Both the position numbers and the translations under genes were made by a program. The notes beneath the pieces are model-generated. The model was given only the letters and a program-made list of their open reading frames with translations, did not search any database and had not been told where the DNA came from. From Hyphomicrobiales bacterium (GTDB lineage Bacteria; Pseudomonadota; Alphaproteobacteria; Rhizobiales; JALURZ01), in contig JALURZ010000192.1 of NCBI GenBank assembly GCA_027058735.1, positions 1-10,157 on the forward strand: a DNA stretch of 10,157 bases, given 5' to 3'. Shown one piece after another: positions 1 to 6,536 of the stretch; position 1 is the stretch's first letter; each line of letters opens with the position of its first letter.

Positions 1-52
1 GCAGCAGCATGACCACGACGGACAGCCAAAAAGCTGATCTGACTAGAGACAT
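1..52 (-). CDS. 5' fragment of a leftward gene with a hydrophobic N-terminus (DUF5330-like)
   Basis: On the minus strand an ATG at 52-50 opens a frame running off the left edge. It gives 17 residues, MSLVRSAFWLSVVVMLL, a short basic N-terminus followed by a hydrophobic stretch typical of a signal peptide or membrane anchor. An AAAGGG Shine-Dalgarno-like sequence lies about 7 bases upstream of the ATG. From memory, the small rhizobial DUF5330 proteins begin very similarly (an RxAFWLSxV pattern), so I suggest that family, but 17 residues cannot prove it. The gene is divergent from the kinase, and a promoter candidate for it lies at 215-244. Only the extreme 5' end is visible. Confidence 0.55.
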   Translation of the reverse strand, partial: MSLVRSAFWLSVVVMLL

Positions 53-120
53 GTGTTTGCCCTTTAGTTTCAAACTCCTGGGAACACACTAGCAACAGGG
101 GGTTGAAAACATGTAAAACA

Positions 121-148
121 CTTGCATTGAATTTCAATAAAATATAAA
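121..148 (+). promoter_or_regulatory. Candidate rightward promoter with embedded 13-bp palindrome
   Basis: CTTGCA (121-126) resembles the alphaproteobacterial -35 element CTTGAC. After 16 bp comes TATAAA (143-148), five of six matches to the -10 consensus. Between them, at 126-138, lies the perfect palindrome ATTGAA-T-TTCAAT, placed where a repressor or activator could act. If used, transcription would start near 155 and the kinase mRNA would carry a leader of several hundred bases. AT-rich sequence produces such matches easily, so this is a candidate only. Confidence 0.35.
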
Positions 149-159
149 ACAATGGCAAT

Positions 160-174
160 TTAATTTGATTTTAA
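160..174. promoter_or_regulatory. CtrA-type binding motif TTAA-N7-TTAA
   Basis: The sequence TTAA (160-163), seven bases, TTAA (171-174) is a perfect match to the core consensus bound by the cell-cycle response regulator CtrA in alphaproteobacteria. It lies upstream of a sensor kinase of the family that controls CtrA through DivK, just downstream of a promoter candidate. The surrounding DNA is AT-rich, so a chance match is quite possible. Confidence 0.4.
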
Positions 175-214
175 TAAAATAGTATTCAAATTTACATAAA
201 AAAAGGTGGGACTT

Positions 215-244
215 TTTCTAAAATACGGTGCTGTTTTTCGTCAA
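215..244 (-). promoter_or_regulatory. Candidate leftward promoter
   Basis: Read on the minus strand, TTGACG (244-239; CTTGACG with the preceding base, an alphaproteobacterial -35 type) is followed after 18 bp by TAGAAA (220-215), four of six -10 matches. It would drive the leftward gene beginning at 52 with a leader of about 155 bases. The -35 element is good and the -10 element weak. Confidence 0.3.
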
Positions 245-324
245 GAACGATTAAAATTTTAGGCAATGTGGCCTTTGCGTAACCGTTTGGGTTTTTTGAT
301 GATTTTCCGAATGCCCCGGGTTGT

Positions 325-421
325 CCTGGCGCACAACGCCAAGGATCCGGGCCTGGCATCGGCCCGGACTCGTTGCCCGAGCGGGCGGAAGCGGCCCGTC
401 TTGCGGCTGTCTGGCGGCCGC
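325..421. other. Tandem array of five inverted repeats (possible structured leader RNA)
   Basis: Five hairpins follow one another almost without gaps. They are TGGCG/CGCCA at 327-331 and 337-341, extended by CC/GG at 325-326 and 343-344 with one bulged base; TCCGGGCC/GGCCCGGA at 346-353 and 361-368, an 8-bp perfect stem with a 7-base loop; CTCG/CGAG at 369-372 and 378-381; CGGGC/GCCCG at 382-386 and 394-398; and GCGGC/GCCGC at 403-407 and 417-421. Each arm pair was checked base by base. No T-tract follows, so this is not a simple terminator. It lies between the promoter region and the kinase start and may be a leader structure or a separate RNA. High GC makes short stems common, but the uninterrupted series and the 8-bp stem stand out. 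Confidence 0.4.
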
Positions 422-481
422 GATGAGACGATGGCGCGGCGTCAGGACAAAATTAACCGTGTGATCATCCACCCCCATTGC

Positions 482-581
482 CGGCGAATTTCCGCCGCGC
501 AGCAGGGAAATGCCGGTTCGCCCCCATGGTTCAGCATTCCTTAACAGGCCTCGGGCACCATGGGCAGGCGTGGTGAACCGG
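482..581. other. Inverted repeats just upstream of the kinase start
   Basis: A small hairpin, CGGCG (482-486) with CGCCG (493-497), is followed by two nested inverted repeats. The outer pair is CCGGTTC (513-519) with GAACCGG (575-581). The inner pair is CCCATGGT (523-530) with ACCATGGG (557-564). Nested, they form one long hairpin with an internal loop and a 26-base apical loop, ending about 18 bases before the preferred kinase start at 600. GTG codons at 570 and 573, possible alternative kinase starts, lie just before or inside the outer right arm. The structure could affect translation of the kinase, or it could be chance dyads in coding sequence if the true start is at 510. Confidence 0.4.
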
Positions 582-599
582 TGTTTTTGGGTAGGGCTC

Positions 600-2435
600 G
601 TGGCGATCAACAACTGGCGTAGACGGTGGTCCGGCCTGACAGACCGGCTGGTGCATCCATCGGTGCGCCGCGATACGCATGACTTCACGCGCCATCATGC
701 TTTTGTAACCTCGCATCTTGCCGGCGGGCTGCTGGCTCTCGCCGTGCTTCCGGTGTTCGCCTTGGCTGCCGACCGTATCGAGGTCTTTCATCTGGTTGCG
801 CTTGGCTGGCTGGTCCTGCCTGTGGCCATCGCGGCTTTTGCCCGGCAAACCGGCAGGCTGGCGGCCGCGCATCTCCTGTCGTCGGCCAATCTCGCCGCCC
901 TTGCCGGTTATGTGGCGCTTTATACCGGCGGCCTCCAGTCCTTCGCGCTTGCGTGGCTGGTCGTCGTTCCCGCGGAGGCCGCATTGTCCGGCACCCGGCG
1001 GGTCATCGCGGCGGCCTTTCTGGCCAGTTGCGCCGTTGTGCTCGCGCTCGTCATCGTCACCAATGCCGGCATGGTTCCCGAATCGCGCATCAGCCCGGCC
1101 AGCGCCGCCGCCTTTCTGGCCTTCGGCACCCTGTCCGCGATCGCCTATGTCGGCGGGATCGCCCTTGGCGTTCACAGGTTTCATCTACGCTCCGAACAGA
1201 GCCTGCGCAACAGCGAGCGGCGCTACCGGTTGCTGGCCGAAAACGCCACCGACATGATCACCCGGCATGACCGGGACGGGGAAATCACGTTTGCGTCCGG
1301 GGCGGTTGGCGCGGTCCTTGGCTGCGCGCCCGGGCACCTGCGCGGCAACGCCCTTCTTGAACGTGTCCATCGCGATGATCGGGCGGCTTATCTGGGCGCT
1401 CTGGCGGCCGCGCTGGAAACAACCGGGGAAACCTCCGTGGAGTTTCGAATCGCGCGCATGGGGGCGCGCACCGAGGAGGGGCCGGCGGCGGACGCCATCC
1501 AGGGGCGGGACGACGGGAAGTACAGTTGGGTCGAAATGCGCAGCCGGCTCATGGCCGGCGGCGACTACGCGCACTGCCAGATCGTGGCCGTGACGCGCGA
1601 TATTTCGGAACGCGTCGCACGTCAGGGCGAACTGAAAGCCGCCCTTGACGCGGCGCAGGCCGCCAACCGGGCCAAGACATCGTTTCTGGCCAATATGAGC
1701 CATGAGCTGCGCACGCCGCTCAACGCCATCATCGGATTTTCCGAAATATTGCAGGCCGACGATGCGGGGCCGGAAAGCGACAAGCGCGAATATGCCGGCC
1801 TGATCCACCAAAGCGGCACGCATCTCTTGCAGGTCGTCAACGATCTGCTCGACATGTCGAAGATCGAAGCCGGACGGATGGAAATCAGGCCGGTCCGATT
1901 CGACCTGCGCGATGTCGTGGAAAGCTGCATTCAACTGATGTCGGCGGCGGCTGGAAGTGCCGGCGTGGCCGTCACCAAGGCCATGCCGGCGCAGGCGCTG
2001 GAACTGGACGCGGACGAGCGCGCCTGCAAACAGATATTGCTCAATCTCGTGTCCAATGCGATCAAATTCAGCTCACCCGGCGGCACTGTCGAAATTTCGG
2101 CATCGCCCGTGAACGCCGGCATACGGCTGCGCGTCCGCGACGAAGGCGTCGGCATCAGGCCGGACGTGCTGCCCAAGCTGGGCAAGCCCTTTGTGCAGGG
2201 CGATACCGCCTATTCCAGGCAACATGAGGGAACCGGCCTGGGGCTTTCCGTCGTCAAGGGGCTGGTGGATCTGCACCAGGGGACCTTCGAAATCGAAAGC
2301 CAGCCGGGCAGGGGAACCTGCGTGCAGGTGTGGCTTCCCCTTGAGCAGGGCCGCGGGGGCGAACAATGCAGCCGGGCCGGCGATGGGCCGCAGAGCGAGC
2401 CCGGTGAGCGGCCGGCCAGGCGGCGCATCGCCTGA
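600..2435 (+). CDS. Membrane-bound PAS sensor histidine kinase, DivJ/PleC-type
   Basis: The protein of about 611 residues begins with a basic segment, then about six hydrophobic segments (residues ~40-198). A PAS domain (~204-337) follows, then a HisKA domain with phospho-acceptor His368 in NMSHELRTPLNAIIGFSE, and a HATPase_c domain with N-box Asn486, G1 box DEGVGI (~514-519) and G2 box GTGLGL (~544-549). All catalytic motifs are intact, so it should autophosphorylate and pass phosphate to a response regulator. No receiver domain is fused. Length, topology and domain order match DivJ, which phosphorylates DivK in the cell-cycle pathway; PleC or PdhS-type kinases are alternatives. The start is uncertain. 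GTG 600 is preferred because homologous N-termini begin near the RLVHPS segment, but its Shine-Dalgarno (AGGG) is weak; ATG 510 and GTG 570/573 are also in frame. The last 28 residues are low-complexity. It probably begins an operon with the next two genes. Confidence 0.9.
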   Translation: MAINNWRRRWSGLTDRLVHPSVRRDTHDFTRHHAFVTSHLAGGLLALAVLPVFALAADRIEVFHLVALGWLVLPVAIAAFARQTGRLAAAHLLSSANLAALAGYVALYTGGLQSFALAWLVVVPAEAALSGTRRVIAAAFLASCAVVLALVIVTNAGMVPESRISPASAAAFLAFGTLSAIAYVGGIALGVHRFHLRSEQSLRNSERRYRLLAENATDMITRHDRDGEITFASGAVGAVLGCAPGHLRGNALLERVHRDDRAAYLGALAAALETTGETSVEFRIARMGARTEEGPAADAIQGRDDGKYSWVEMRSRLMAGGDYAHCQIVAVTRDISERVARQGELKAALDAAQAANRAKTSFLANMSHELRTPLNAIIGFSEILQADDAGPESDKREYAGLIHQSGTHLLQVVNDLLDMSKIEAGRMEIRPVRFDLRDVVESCIQLMSAAAGSAGVAVTKAMPAQALELDADERACKQILLNLVSNAIKFSSPGGTVEISASPVNAGIRLRVRDEGVGIRPDVLPKLGKPFVQGDTAYSRQHEGTGLGLSVVKGLVDLHQGTFEIESQPGRGTCVQVWLPLEQGRGGEQCSRAGDGPQSEPGERPARRRIA

Positions 2436-2547
2436 GACACCGGGCCGCCCGCCGGGGCCGGCGCATTCACCGTGTGTTCATAGTTTTGAGTCCAAACTCG
2501 GCATTTCATTCCAGAACATCATACGCCGGGGCAAGGGACAGATTGCC

Positions 2548-3210
2548 GTGACCCAGAAACGTACCCTCATTGCGCTTTCGGGCCTTTTTTCAGTCAGCCT
2601 TCTTATCGTGTTGAACGCCGTGTACTGGCAAAGCGGCAGGCATCCAGCGCCGATCGGGGCGGTGAAGGTGCACAAGCCGCCCGCGCCGGGCGCTGCGCCG
2701 GCGCGGGATACCGGAACGGCCAGGCGCCCCTCCGGGCAGGCTGCCGGTCCTTTCGCGGCGCTGCCCCGGACCGCACAGACGGCCCTCATCCGCCGGATCC
2801 AGGAGGAACTCGGGAAAGCCGGATTCTACAACGGCAGGATAGACGGTCTGTACGGCCCGCAGACGCGCGCGGCGATACGCGGCTATCAGCAAAGCGCGGG
2901 GATTGCGGCAAGCGGCGTGCCGTCCGCCGAACTGCCCGGACAGATCCGGTTTTCGCGGTTGCTGAATGCCGGGCAGAGCACCGGATCAACGAAACCCAAG
3001 ATCGACAAATCCGTTGTTCTCGTGCAGACCGGGCTGGCCGAGCTTGGGTATTCGCCGGGCCCGGTGGACGGCATCATGGGCCGTGAGACCAGGGCCGCCA
3101 TCCGCCGGTTCGAAAAGGAGCGCGGGATGAAGGTGAGCGGCGCCGTGTCGGCAAGGCTGATACATGAACTGCGCAAAGTGACCGGCATTTCCGCTTTGAG
3201 TACCCAGTAA
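2548..3210 (+). CDS. Membrane-anchored protein with two peptidoglycan-binding (PG_binding_1) domains
   Basis: The protein has 220 residues. A hydrophobic segment (~6-27) makes an uncleaved anchor or signal peptide. A Pro/Ala/Arg-rich linker (~32-75) follows, then two copies of the PG_binding_1 fold: residues ~80-135 (FYNGRIDGLYGPQTRAAI) and ~155-211 (YSPGPVDGIMGRETRAAI). Both carry the family signature of a Gly-Tyr/Phe turn, G-x-(I/V)-D-G and G-x-x-T-R-A-A-I. No hydrolase or other catalytic domain is present, so it probably binds the cell wall from the inner membrane. GTG 2548 was chosen because AAGGGA (2533-2538) lies 9 bases upstream and the hydrophobic segment follows at once; the frame is open further upstream but overlaps the kinase gene. 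A 112-bp gap separates it from the kinase, and its stop codon abuts the DUF1491 start. What it binds or regulates is unknown. Confidence 0.88.
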   Translation: MTQKRTLIALSGLFSVSLLIVLNAVYWQSGRHPAPIGAVKVHKPPAPGAAPARDTGTARRPSGQAAGPFAALPRTAQTALIRRIQEELGKAGFYNGRIDGLYGPQTRAAIRGYQQSAGIAASGVPSAELPGQIRFSRLLNAGQSTGSTKPKIDKSVVLVQTGLAELGYSPGPVDGIMGRETRAAIRRFEKERGMKVSGAVSARLIHELRKVTGISALSTQ

Positions 3211-3567
3211 GTGCGGCTCAAGGCGGAATTGCGGGTCAACGCCCATCTGCGCCGCTGCACGCTGGAAAATATTCCGGCGGTGCTTTCGCGCCGCGGTCAC
3301 GCGTCCGCGGGATCAATCTTTGTTCTTGTCGATCTGTGCGACGGCCGCGGCATGCTCTATGGGCCGCCGCCGGGGCCCGTCAGCGATGAGGATGGCGTTA
3401 CCCGCTGGCAGTCTCTCAACGGGCCGGAGCCCGGCGACATGGCGCAATTGCGCGACATGCTGAAACGCCAGGCCGCGTTCGATCCCGATATCTGGATCAT
3501 TGAAATGGACGAGCGCACGGGGCGCCATCTTCTCGACGGCCCGGTGATCGACGCCGATCAGCTATGA
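3211..3567 (+). CDS. DUF1491 family protein
   Basis: A 118-residue soluble protein of the DUF1491 family, found mainly in alphaproteobacteria and without a known function. The family signature is visible in the start MRLKAELRV, the AGSIFVLVD strand, the LYGPPP motif and the DIWIIEMDE strand near the C-terminus. The length is normal for the family. The start is GTG 3211, directly after the TAA of the upstream gene (3208-3210). This start matches the conserved N-terminus exactly, but there is no clear Shine-Dalgarno sequence, so translation is probably coupled to the upstream gene. Its TGA overlaps the TAG of the convergent DUF2336 gene. No signal peptide or membrane segment is visible. Confidence 0.88.
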   Translation: MRLKAELRVNAHLRRCTLENIPAVLSRRGHASAGSIFVLVDLCDGRGMLYGPPPGPVSDEDGVTRWQSLNGPEPGDMAQLRDMLKRQAAFDPDIWIIEMDERTGRHLLDGPVIDADQL

Positions 3568-4647
3568 AACCGACCTGCGCACTCTCCAGAACCGCAATAT
3601 GCGCTCCGCGGTCGATTTCTCAAGCTTGTCATAGATGTTGAGCAGCCTGTAGGTTTCCTCGATGGAGCGCGCGTTCGCGGGATCCACGGTGAGCAGGAAG
3701 GTGGAGAAAGTGGTGCGGTCGAACCCGTTCGCGCGGCAGGCGATGGCCAGCCCTTCGCCGGTGCGGTCGAACAGCACGCGTTTGGATGTCACCAGATCGA
3801 GCTTGGTCAGTTCCGCAAAACCGCAGATGAGTTCCGGAACCTGGCGGGCCTTCGCCATCTGCACGAGCATATGTTCGTTGAGCCGGCGTTGTTCCACCAG
3901 GCTTTTGACATAGGCTTCCGGCTTGGACAATTGGGCCTTGGTTTCAGCGGACGGCGGCGTGTGCGCGGCCTCGACTTCGGCAAGCATCTTGTCCAACTGG
4001 CTCTCGTCCACGAGGCTCGTGTGCCGGAGGATTTTCTCGCGCAGGTTCTTTGATACGCACCAGAACATTTCCTGCATCAGATCCGGCGGCAGGTCGGGCC
4101 TGTCGATCAACGGGTCGTGCAACTGCTCGCTGGTTTCGGCGCGCGTGACGATCCGTTCCATGGTGTTTCTCGATATGTCGGCCTTGCGGTTGCGCACCAG
4201 TCCTTCAACGACGCGATCGTCGCCCTTGTCGACCAGAACCCGGGACAGCTCCTGGCCGATGTCTGGCCGGTCCGTGATGGCGAGCAGGTGATCCTGTCCA
4301 CGGGTGTTGGCAATTCCGGTGAGGTCTTCTTGAGTGAGCACCGGGCTTTCACGCAGAACGGGCTGGGCAACCTCGATCGCGTCATTGGCCAGTTGGCGGA
4401 TCAGTTCGGGCGGGGCATTGGCTTCTTTGGCCATTTTTTCGGCAAGCTCCGCGCGGACCTGCTTTTCGAGATCGAAGGCAACCTTGCCCATGATCTCGCC
4501 GAAATATTCCGACGCTTTTTCGCTGTGGTTTTCCGGTTCGGCAAGAAAGACGTCGGTGATGTCACGCAGCAATTCGCGCCGCCGCTCGCTTGAGCGCTCG
4601 CCGGCCAGATCCACGAGTCGTCCAAGCTTGGTTTGTGGCTGCGCCAT
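3562..4647 (-). CDS. DUF2336 domain protein (HEAT-like helical repeats)
   Basis: A 361-residue, almost wholly alpha-helical soluble protein. The region from about residue 104 to 210 shows the repeating pattern typical of DUF2336: LLAITDRPDIGQELSRVLV, then KGDDRVVEGLVRNRKADIS, then LIDRPDLPPDLMQEMF. These HEAT-like repeats suggest a protein-binding scaffold. Molecular function is not established as far as I know; the family is concentrated in alphaproteobacteria. There is no signal peptide. The start is ATG 4647, with AGAAGG about 10 bases upstream. It converges on the DUF1491 gene with a 6-bp overlap and is divergent from the small gene at 4895, with a 247-bp shared upstream region. Confidence 0.88.
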   Translation of the reverse strand: MAQPQTKLGRLVDLAGERSSERRRELLRDITDVFLAEPENHSEKASEYFGEIMGKVAFDLEKQVRAELAEKMAKEANAPPELIRQLANDAIEVAQPVLRESPVLTQEDLTGIANTRGQDHLLAITDRPDIGQELSRVLVDKGDDRVVEGLVRNRKADISRNTMERIVTRAETSEQLHDPLIDRPDLPPDLMQEMFWCVSKNLREKILRHTSLVDESQLDKMLAEVEAAHTPPSAETKAQLSKPEAYVKSLVEQRRLNEHMLVQMAKARQVPELICGFAELTKLDLVTSKRVLFDRTGEGLAIACRANGFDRTTFSTFLLTVDPANARSIEETYRLLNIYDKLEKSTAERILRFWRVRRSVS

Positions 4648-4894
4648 CTGCTGCCGCCTTCTGCATCAGGGTGATTCCGCCGCGGTGAACGTGCATTAGA
4701 CACCAATTTCCTCGCCAAACTGTAAAGGCCGCGAACAGGCACGAGCCATTTTCTCCCGCTTGTCCGCACCGCTCGTTCTTAGCCATTTCTTAACCTTGAG
4801 GCTGATTAAATCTTGACCACAAGGAACTCCGCTCTGGACCCGATTCGATCTGCTCAATAGGGGGCGCCACCGTTCAGGGAGGGGGGAGCGAAAG
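4648..4894. promoter_or_regulatory. Divergent intergenic region with a near-consensus CtrA motif
   Basis: This 247-bp gap must carry promoters for the leftward DUF2336 gene and the rightward small gene. At 4779-4795 it contains TTAG, seven bases, then TTAACC. This is one mismatch from the CtrA full site TTAA-N7-TTAA, and the second half matches the extended TTAAC form. A TTGACC (4813-4818) could be a -35 element for the rightward genes, but no good -10 follows at the right spacing. A GANTC methylation site (GATTC) lies near 4843. No other dyad or reading frame of note was seen. Confidence 0.35.
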
Positions 4895-5086
4895 ATGGTT
4901 GATGTCGTAAAATTCAAGGCAGCACGAACCGCTGCGGGCAAGTCCGTGCTGCCCGGTCCGGGCCAGGTGATCATATTTCCAGGCGTTCGAATCCAAAGAC
5001 GGGAATTCAGTCTGGCCGACCGCCTGAAATCCATGCCGAACGAGAAACCCGCAAACAGACGCGCCAACACAAAATCGGATGATTAG
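4895..5086 (+). CDS. Small uncharacterised 63-residue protein
   Basis: A 63-residue basic protein with no recognised domain. It has a central hydrophobic patch, GQVIIFPGVRIQRREF (residues ~23-38), flanked by polar segments; the C-terminal 15 residues are highly charged and probably disordered. The Shine-Dalgarno region is excellent: a GGGAGGGGGGAG run ends about 7 bases before ATG 4895, strong support for a real gene despite the short length. I recall similar small rhizobial proteins with an IIFFxGVR-like core, but no function is known to me. Its TAG lies 2 bp before the TTG start of the lipoprotein gene, so the two are almost certainly co-transcribed and translationally coupled. Confidence 0.75.
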   Translation: MVDVVKFKAARTAAGKSVLPGPGQVIIFPGVRIQRREFSLADRLKSMPNEKPANRRANTKSDD

Positions 5087-5088
5087 GC

Positions 5089-5943
5089 TTGGCTTGCACC
5101 CACAACCCGCAATCTGACGGCGCATCCAGGCCGCGCGGCACCGGGATCGCCGTTGGCCTGATCGCGGCGATCATGGCTGCCGGCTGCGCGCCCGCGGGCG
5201 ATTTCGGCCGGCCCAAGCAATCCTTTCTGAGCGAGACGGTGTTGCCGGAAGTGCGCGGTTTCGTCCGCAAGGTCCGCGGTGTGATGTCGTCGCGTTTCGA
5301 GCTGTCTGACGATGAGCGGGAAATGCGCGCCTTGAGCTATTCTCTCCTGAACCCCGCTGAAAGGGCGTCCCTGCCGAAAACGCTGTCGCGCGCGCTGGAT
5401 GATGGCGGGTTTTCGGGCAGCTATTACGAGCGCCGCCGCCGGGTCGAGCATATGGCGGGAACGCCCCCTTATGAGGCGAGCGGCCCGACGCGCCGGGACG
5501 ACACCCTGATATCGCTGATCAGGTCCGACACATATCTGATGCGCCGGTTTGCCGCGGTCGCGGACCGGGTCTATCGCGCCGATGCGATCCGCCGCAGATC
5601 GCTGGCGCGGGGCCGCGATCTTGCCGGCGGGGATATTCTCGATACCACCGCGCGCATCGAGGAGAACCGGCAGGTCGCCGCCGACACGCTGCTGGCGATG
5701 GAAAACCGGGTTGAGGATTACCGGGTCGATCTGCGCCGCAGCGTGCTGGAATATCCCCAGACCCGCGAGCGGTATGTCTCGCGGCTCATTCGCCGGCTGT
5801 CGCTGGCAGTCGATGAACTGCGCTCGCAATTGAAGTGGCGCACCCGGCCTGAGCGGATTGCATCCGCAAAGGCCCGCCGGGCGGGCGCCGGGCGCGCGGA
5901 ACCCGGTGGAATGCCGGAGCTTCTCGGCGGCCCCGCCAAATAG
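5089..5943 (+). CDS. Predicted lipoprotein of unknown function
   Basis: A 284-residue protein. After a basic N-terminus comes a hydrophobic segment (residues ~19-32) ending in MAAGC, an acceptable lipobox with Cys33 as the lipidation site, although Ala at -3 is less usual than Leu. The mature part is strongly charged and mostly helical; residues ~185-250 (DTTARIEENRQ to VDELRSQLKW) look like a long helix or coiled coil. No known domain is recognised. The start is TTG 5089: the first in-frame start after a TGA at 5080, it gives a complete signal peptide, but it has only a weak Shine-Dalgarno sequence and probably relies on coupling with the preceding gene. The 3' end converges with the DUF1254 gene, with 35 bp between them and no clear terminator. 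Confidence 0.8.
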   Translation: MACTHNPQSDGASRPRGTGIAVGLIAAIMAAGCAPAGDFGRPKQSFLSETVLPEVRGFVRKVRGVMSSRFELSDDEREMRALSYSLLNPAERASLPKTLSRALDDGGFSGSYYERRRRVEHMAGTPPYEASGPTRRDDTLISLIRSDTYLMRRFAAVADRVYRADAIRRRSLARGRDLAGGDILDTTARIEENRQVAADTLLAMENRVEDYRVDLRRSVLEYPQTRERYVSRLIRRLSLAVDELRSQLKWRTRPERIASAKARRAGAGRAEPGGMPELLGGPAK

Positions 5944-5978
5944 TCCGCACGCGCGCGATCGGGCCGGCAGGCACGACC

Positions 5979-6536
5979 TCAACTCATCTCGCAACTGGAA
6001 GCGGCAAGCCTCTGGGCAACGTTTTGCGCCTCGCTGCGCTCGGCGATCAGCGCCCTGAAAATCACAATACCGGTACGCGCCAGCGAAGAAACAACAATGG
6101 TATTTTCCGCCGTCGTTACCGCTTCCGCCGCGTCTTCATCGCCGCGCGATCCGTCAACCAGAATGAGTTCTATTTCATGAATACCCGCCTGGCGGTCGTT
6201 GAGGCTGTACACATTGTCGCCGGTATCGCTATAGACCCCGATCGACCAGAAGGTGCGGGGAAACCGCGCCGAAATCTTCAGCGGCCGCTCGCTGAGATCA
6301 AAACGGCAAAAGGCGTAGCTGATGTCGGGATTGCGGAAAGAGACGATCGGCGCGCTCTGGTGATCTGAGAAGGCGATCTGCGCCAGTTGGGCAATATCGC
6401 CGGTGATCTCGATGGTGCTGATCTGGCGCGCGGTCTTGACCACCGGCAGGAACAGGACGATCGCCAGATGCACGATCACCGCCAGCATCAGGCTGGCGGT
6501 TCCCCAGTACAGCCAATGCCAGTTCTTCAACTGCAT
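5979..6536 (-). CDS. DUF1254 domain protein, membrane-anchored short form
   Basis: A 185-residue protein with an N-terminal membrane segment (~9-31) followed by a single DUF1254 module. The core signature is visible at residues ~69-105: RNPDISYAFCRFDLSERPLKIS then FWSIGVYSDTGDNVYSLNDR, corresponding to the family pattern of N-x-D-x-x-Y, D-L-x-x-x-P and a Y/W-S-I strand. In many bacteria DUF1254 and DUF1214 are two halves of one protein of about 450 residues; here they are separate genes, each with its own membrane segment. The domain would lie in the periplasm. No biochemical function is established. The start is ATG 6536, inside the end of the upstream DUF1214 gene (10-bp overlap), which indicates translational coupling. 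Confidence 0.85.
   Translation of the reverse strand: MQLKNWHWLYWGTASLMLAVIVHLAIVLFLPVVKTARQISTIEITGDIAQLAQIAFSDHQSAPIVSFRNPDISYAFCRFDLSERPLKISARFPRTFWSIGVYSDTGDNVYSLNDRQAGIHEIELILVDGSRGDEDAAEAVTTAENTIVVSSLARTGIVIFRALIAERSEAQNVAQRLAASSCEMS

Larger units (their letters stand above)
60..262. promoter_or_regulatory. AT-rich divergent promoter region
   Basis: About 200 bp of strongly AT-rich DNA, with several runs of A or T, sits in a window that is otherwise clearly GC-rich. It lies between the leftward fragment at the left edge and the rightward kinase gene, where divergent promoters are expected. It contains no credible reading frame. AT-rich islands of this kind are typical targets of the rhizobial regulator MucR and of nucleoid proteins; that link is inference, since no specific MucR site can be read here. 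Confidence 0.6.

Noticed and set aside
281..297. AACC...GGTT followed by six T, resembling a terminator
   Set aside because: The stem is only 4 bp and no rightward gene precedes it, so intrinsic termination is unlikely.
266..544. Open frame of 92 codons on the plus strand, and one of 145 codons on the minus strand (251-688), in the kinase leader
   Set aside because: Both run through the inverted-repeat region, show no recognisable domain, lack a convincing ribosome binding site, and look like chance open frames of GC-rich DNA.
2436..2547. GC-rich dyads between the kinase and peptidoglycan-binding genes as a terminator
   Set aside because: The stems are short and not followed by a T-tract, and the genes are more likely co-transcribed.
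5083..5994. 303-codon minus-strand open frame opposite the lipoprotein gene
   Set aside because: It lies antisense to a frame with a signal peptide and coupling to the small gene; the product is Arg/Ala/Pro-rich without a domain.
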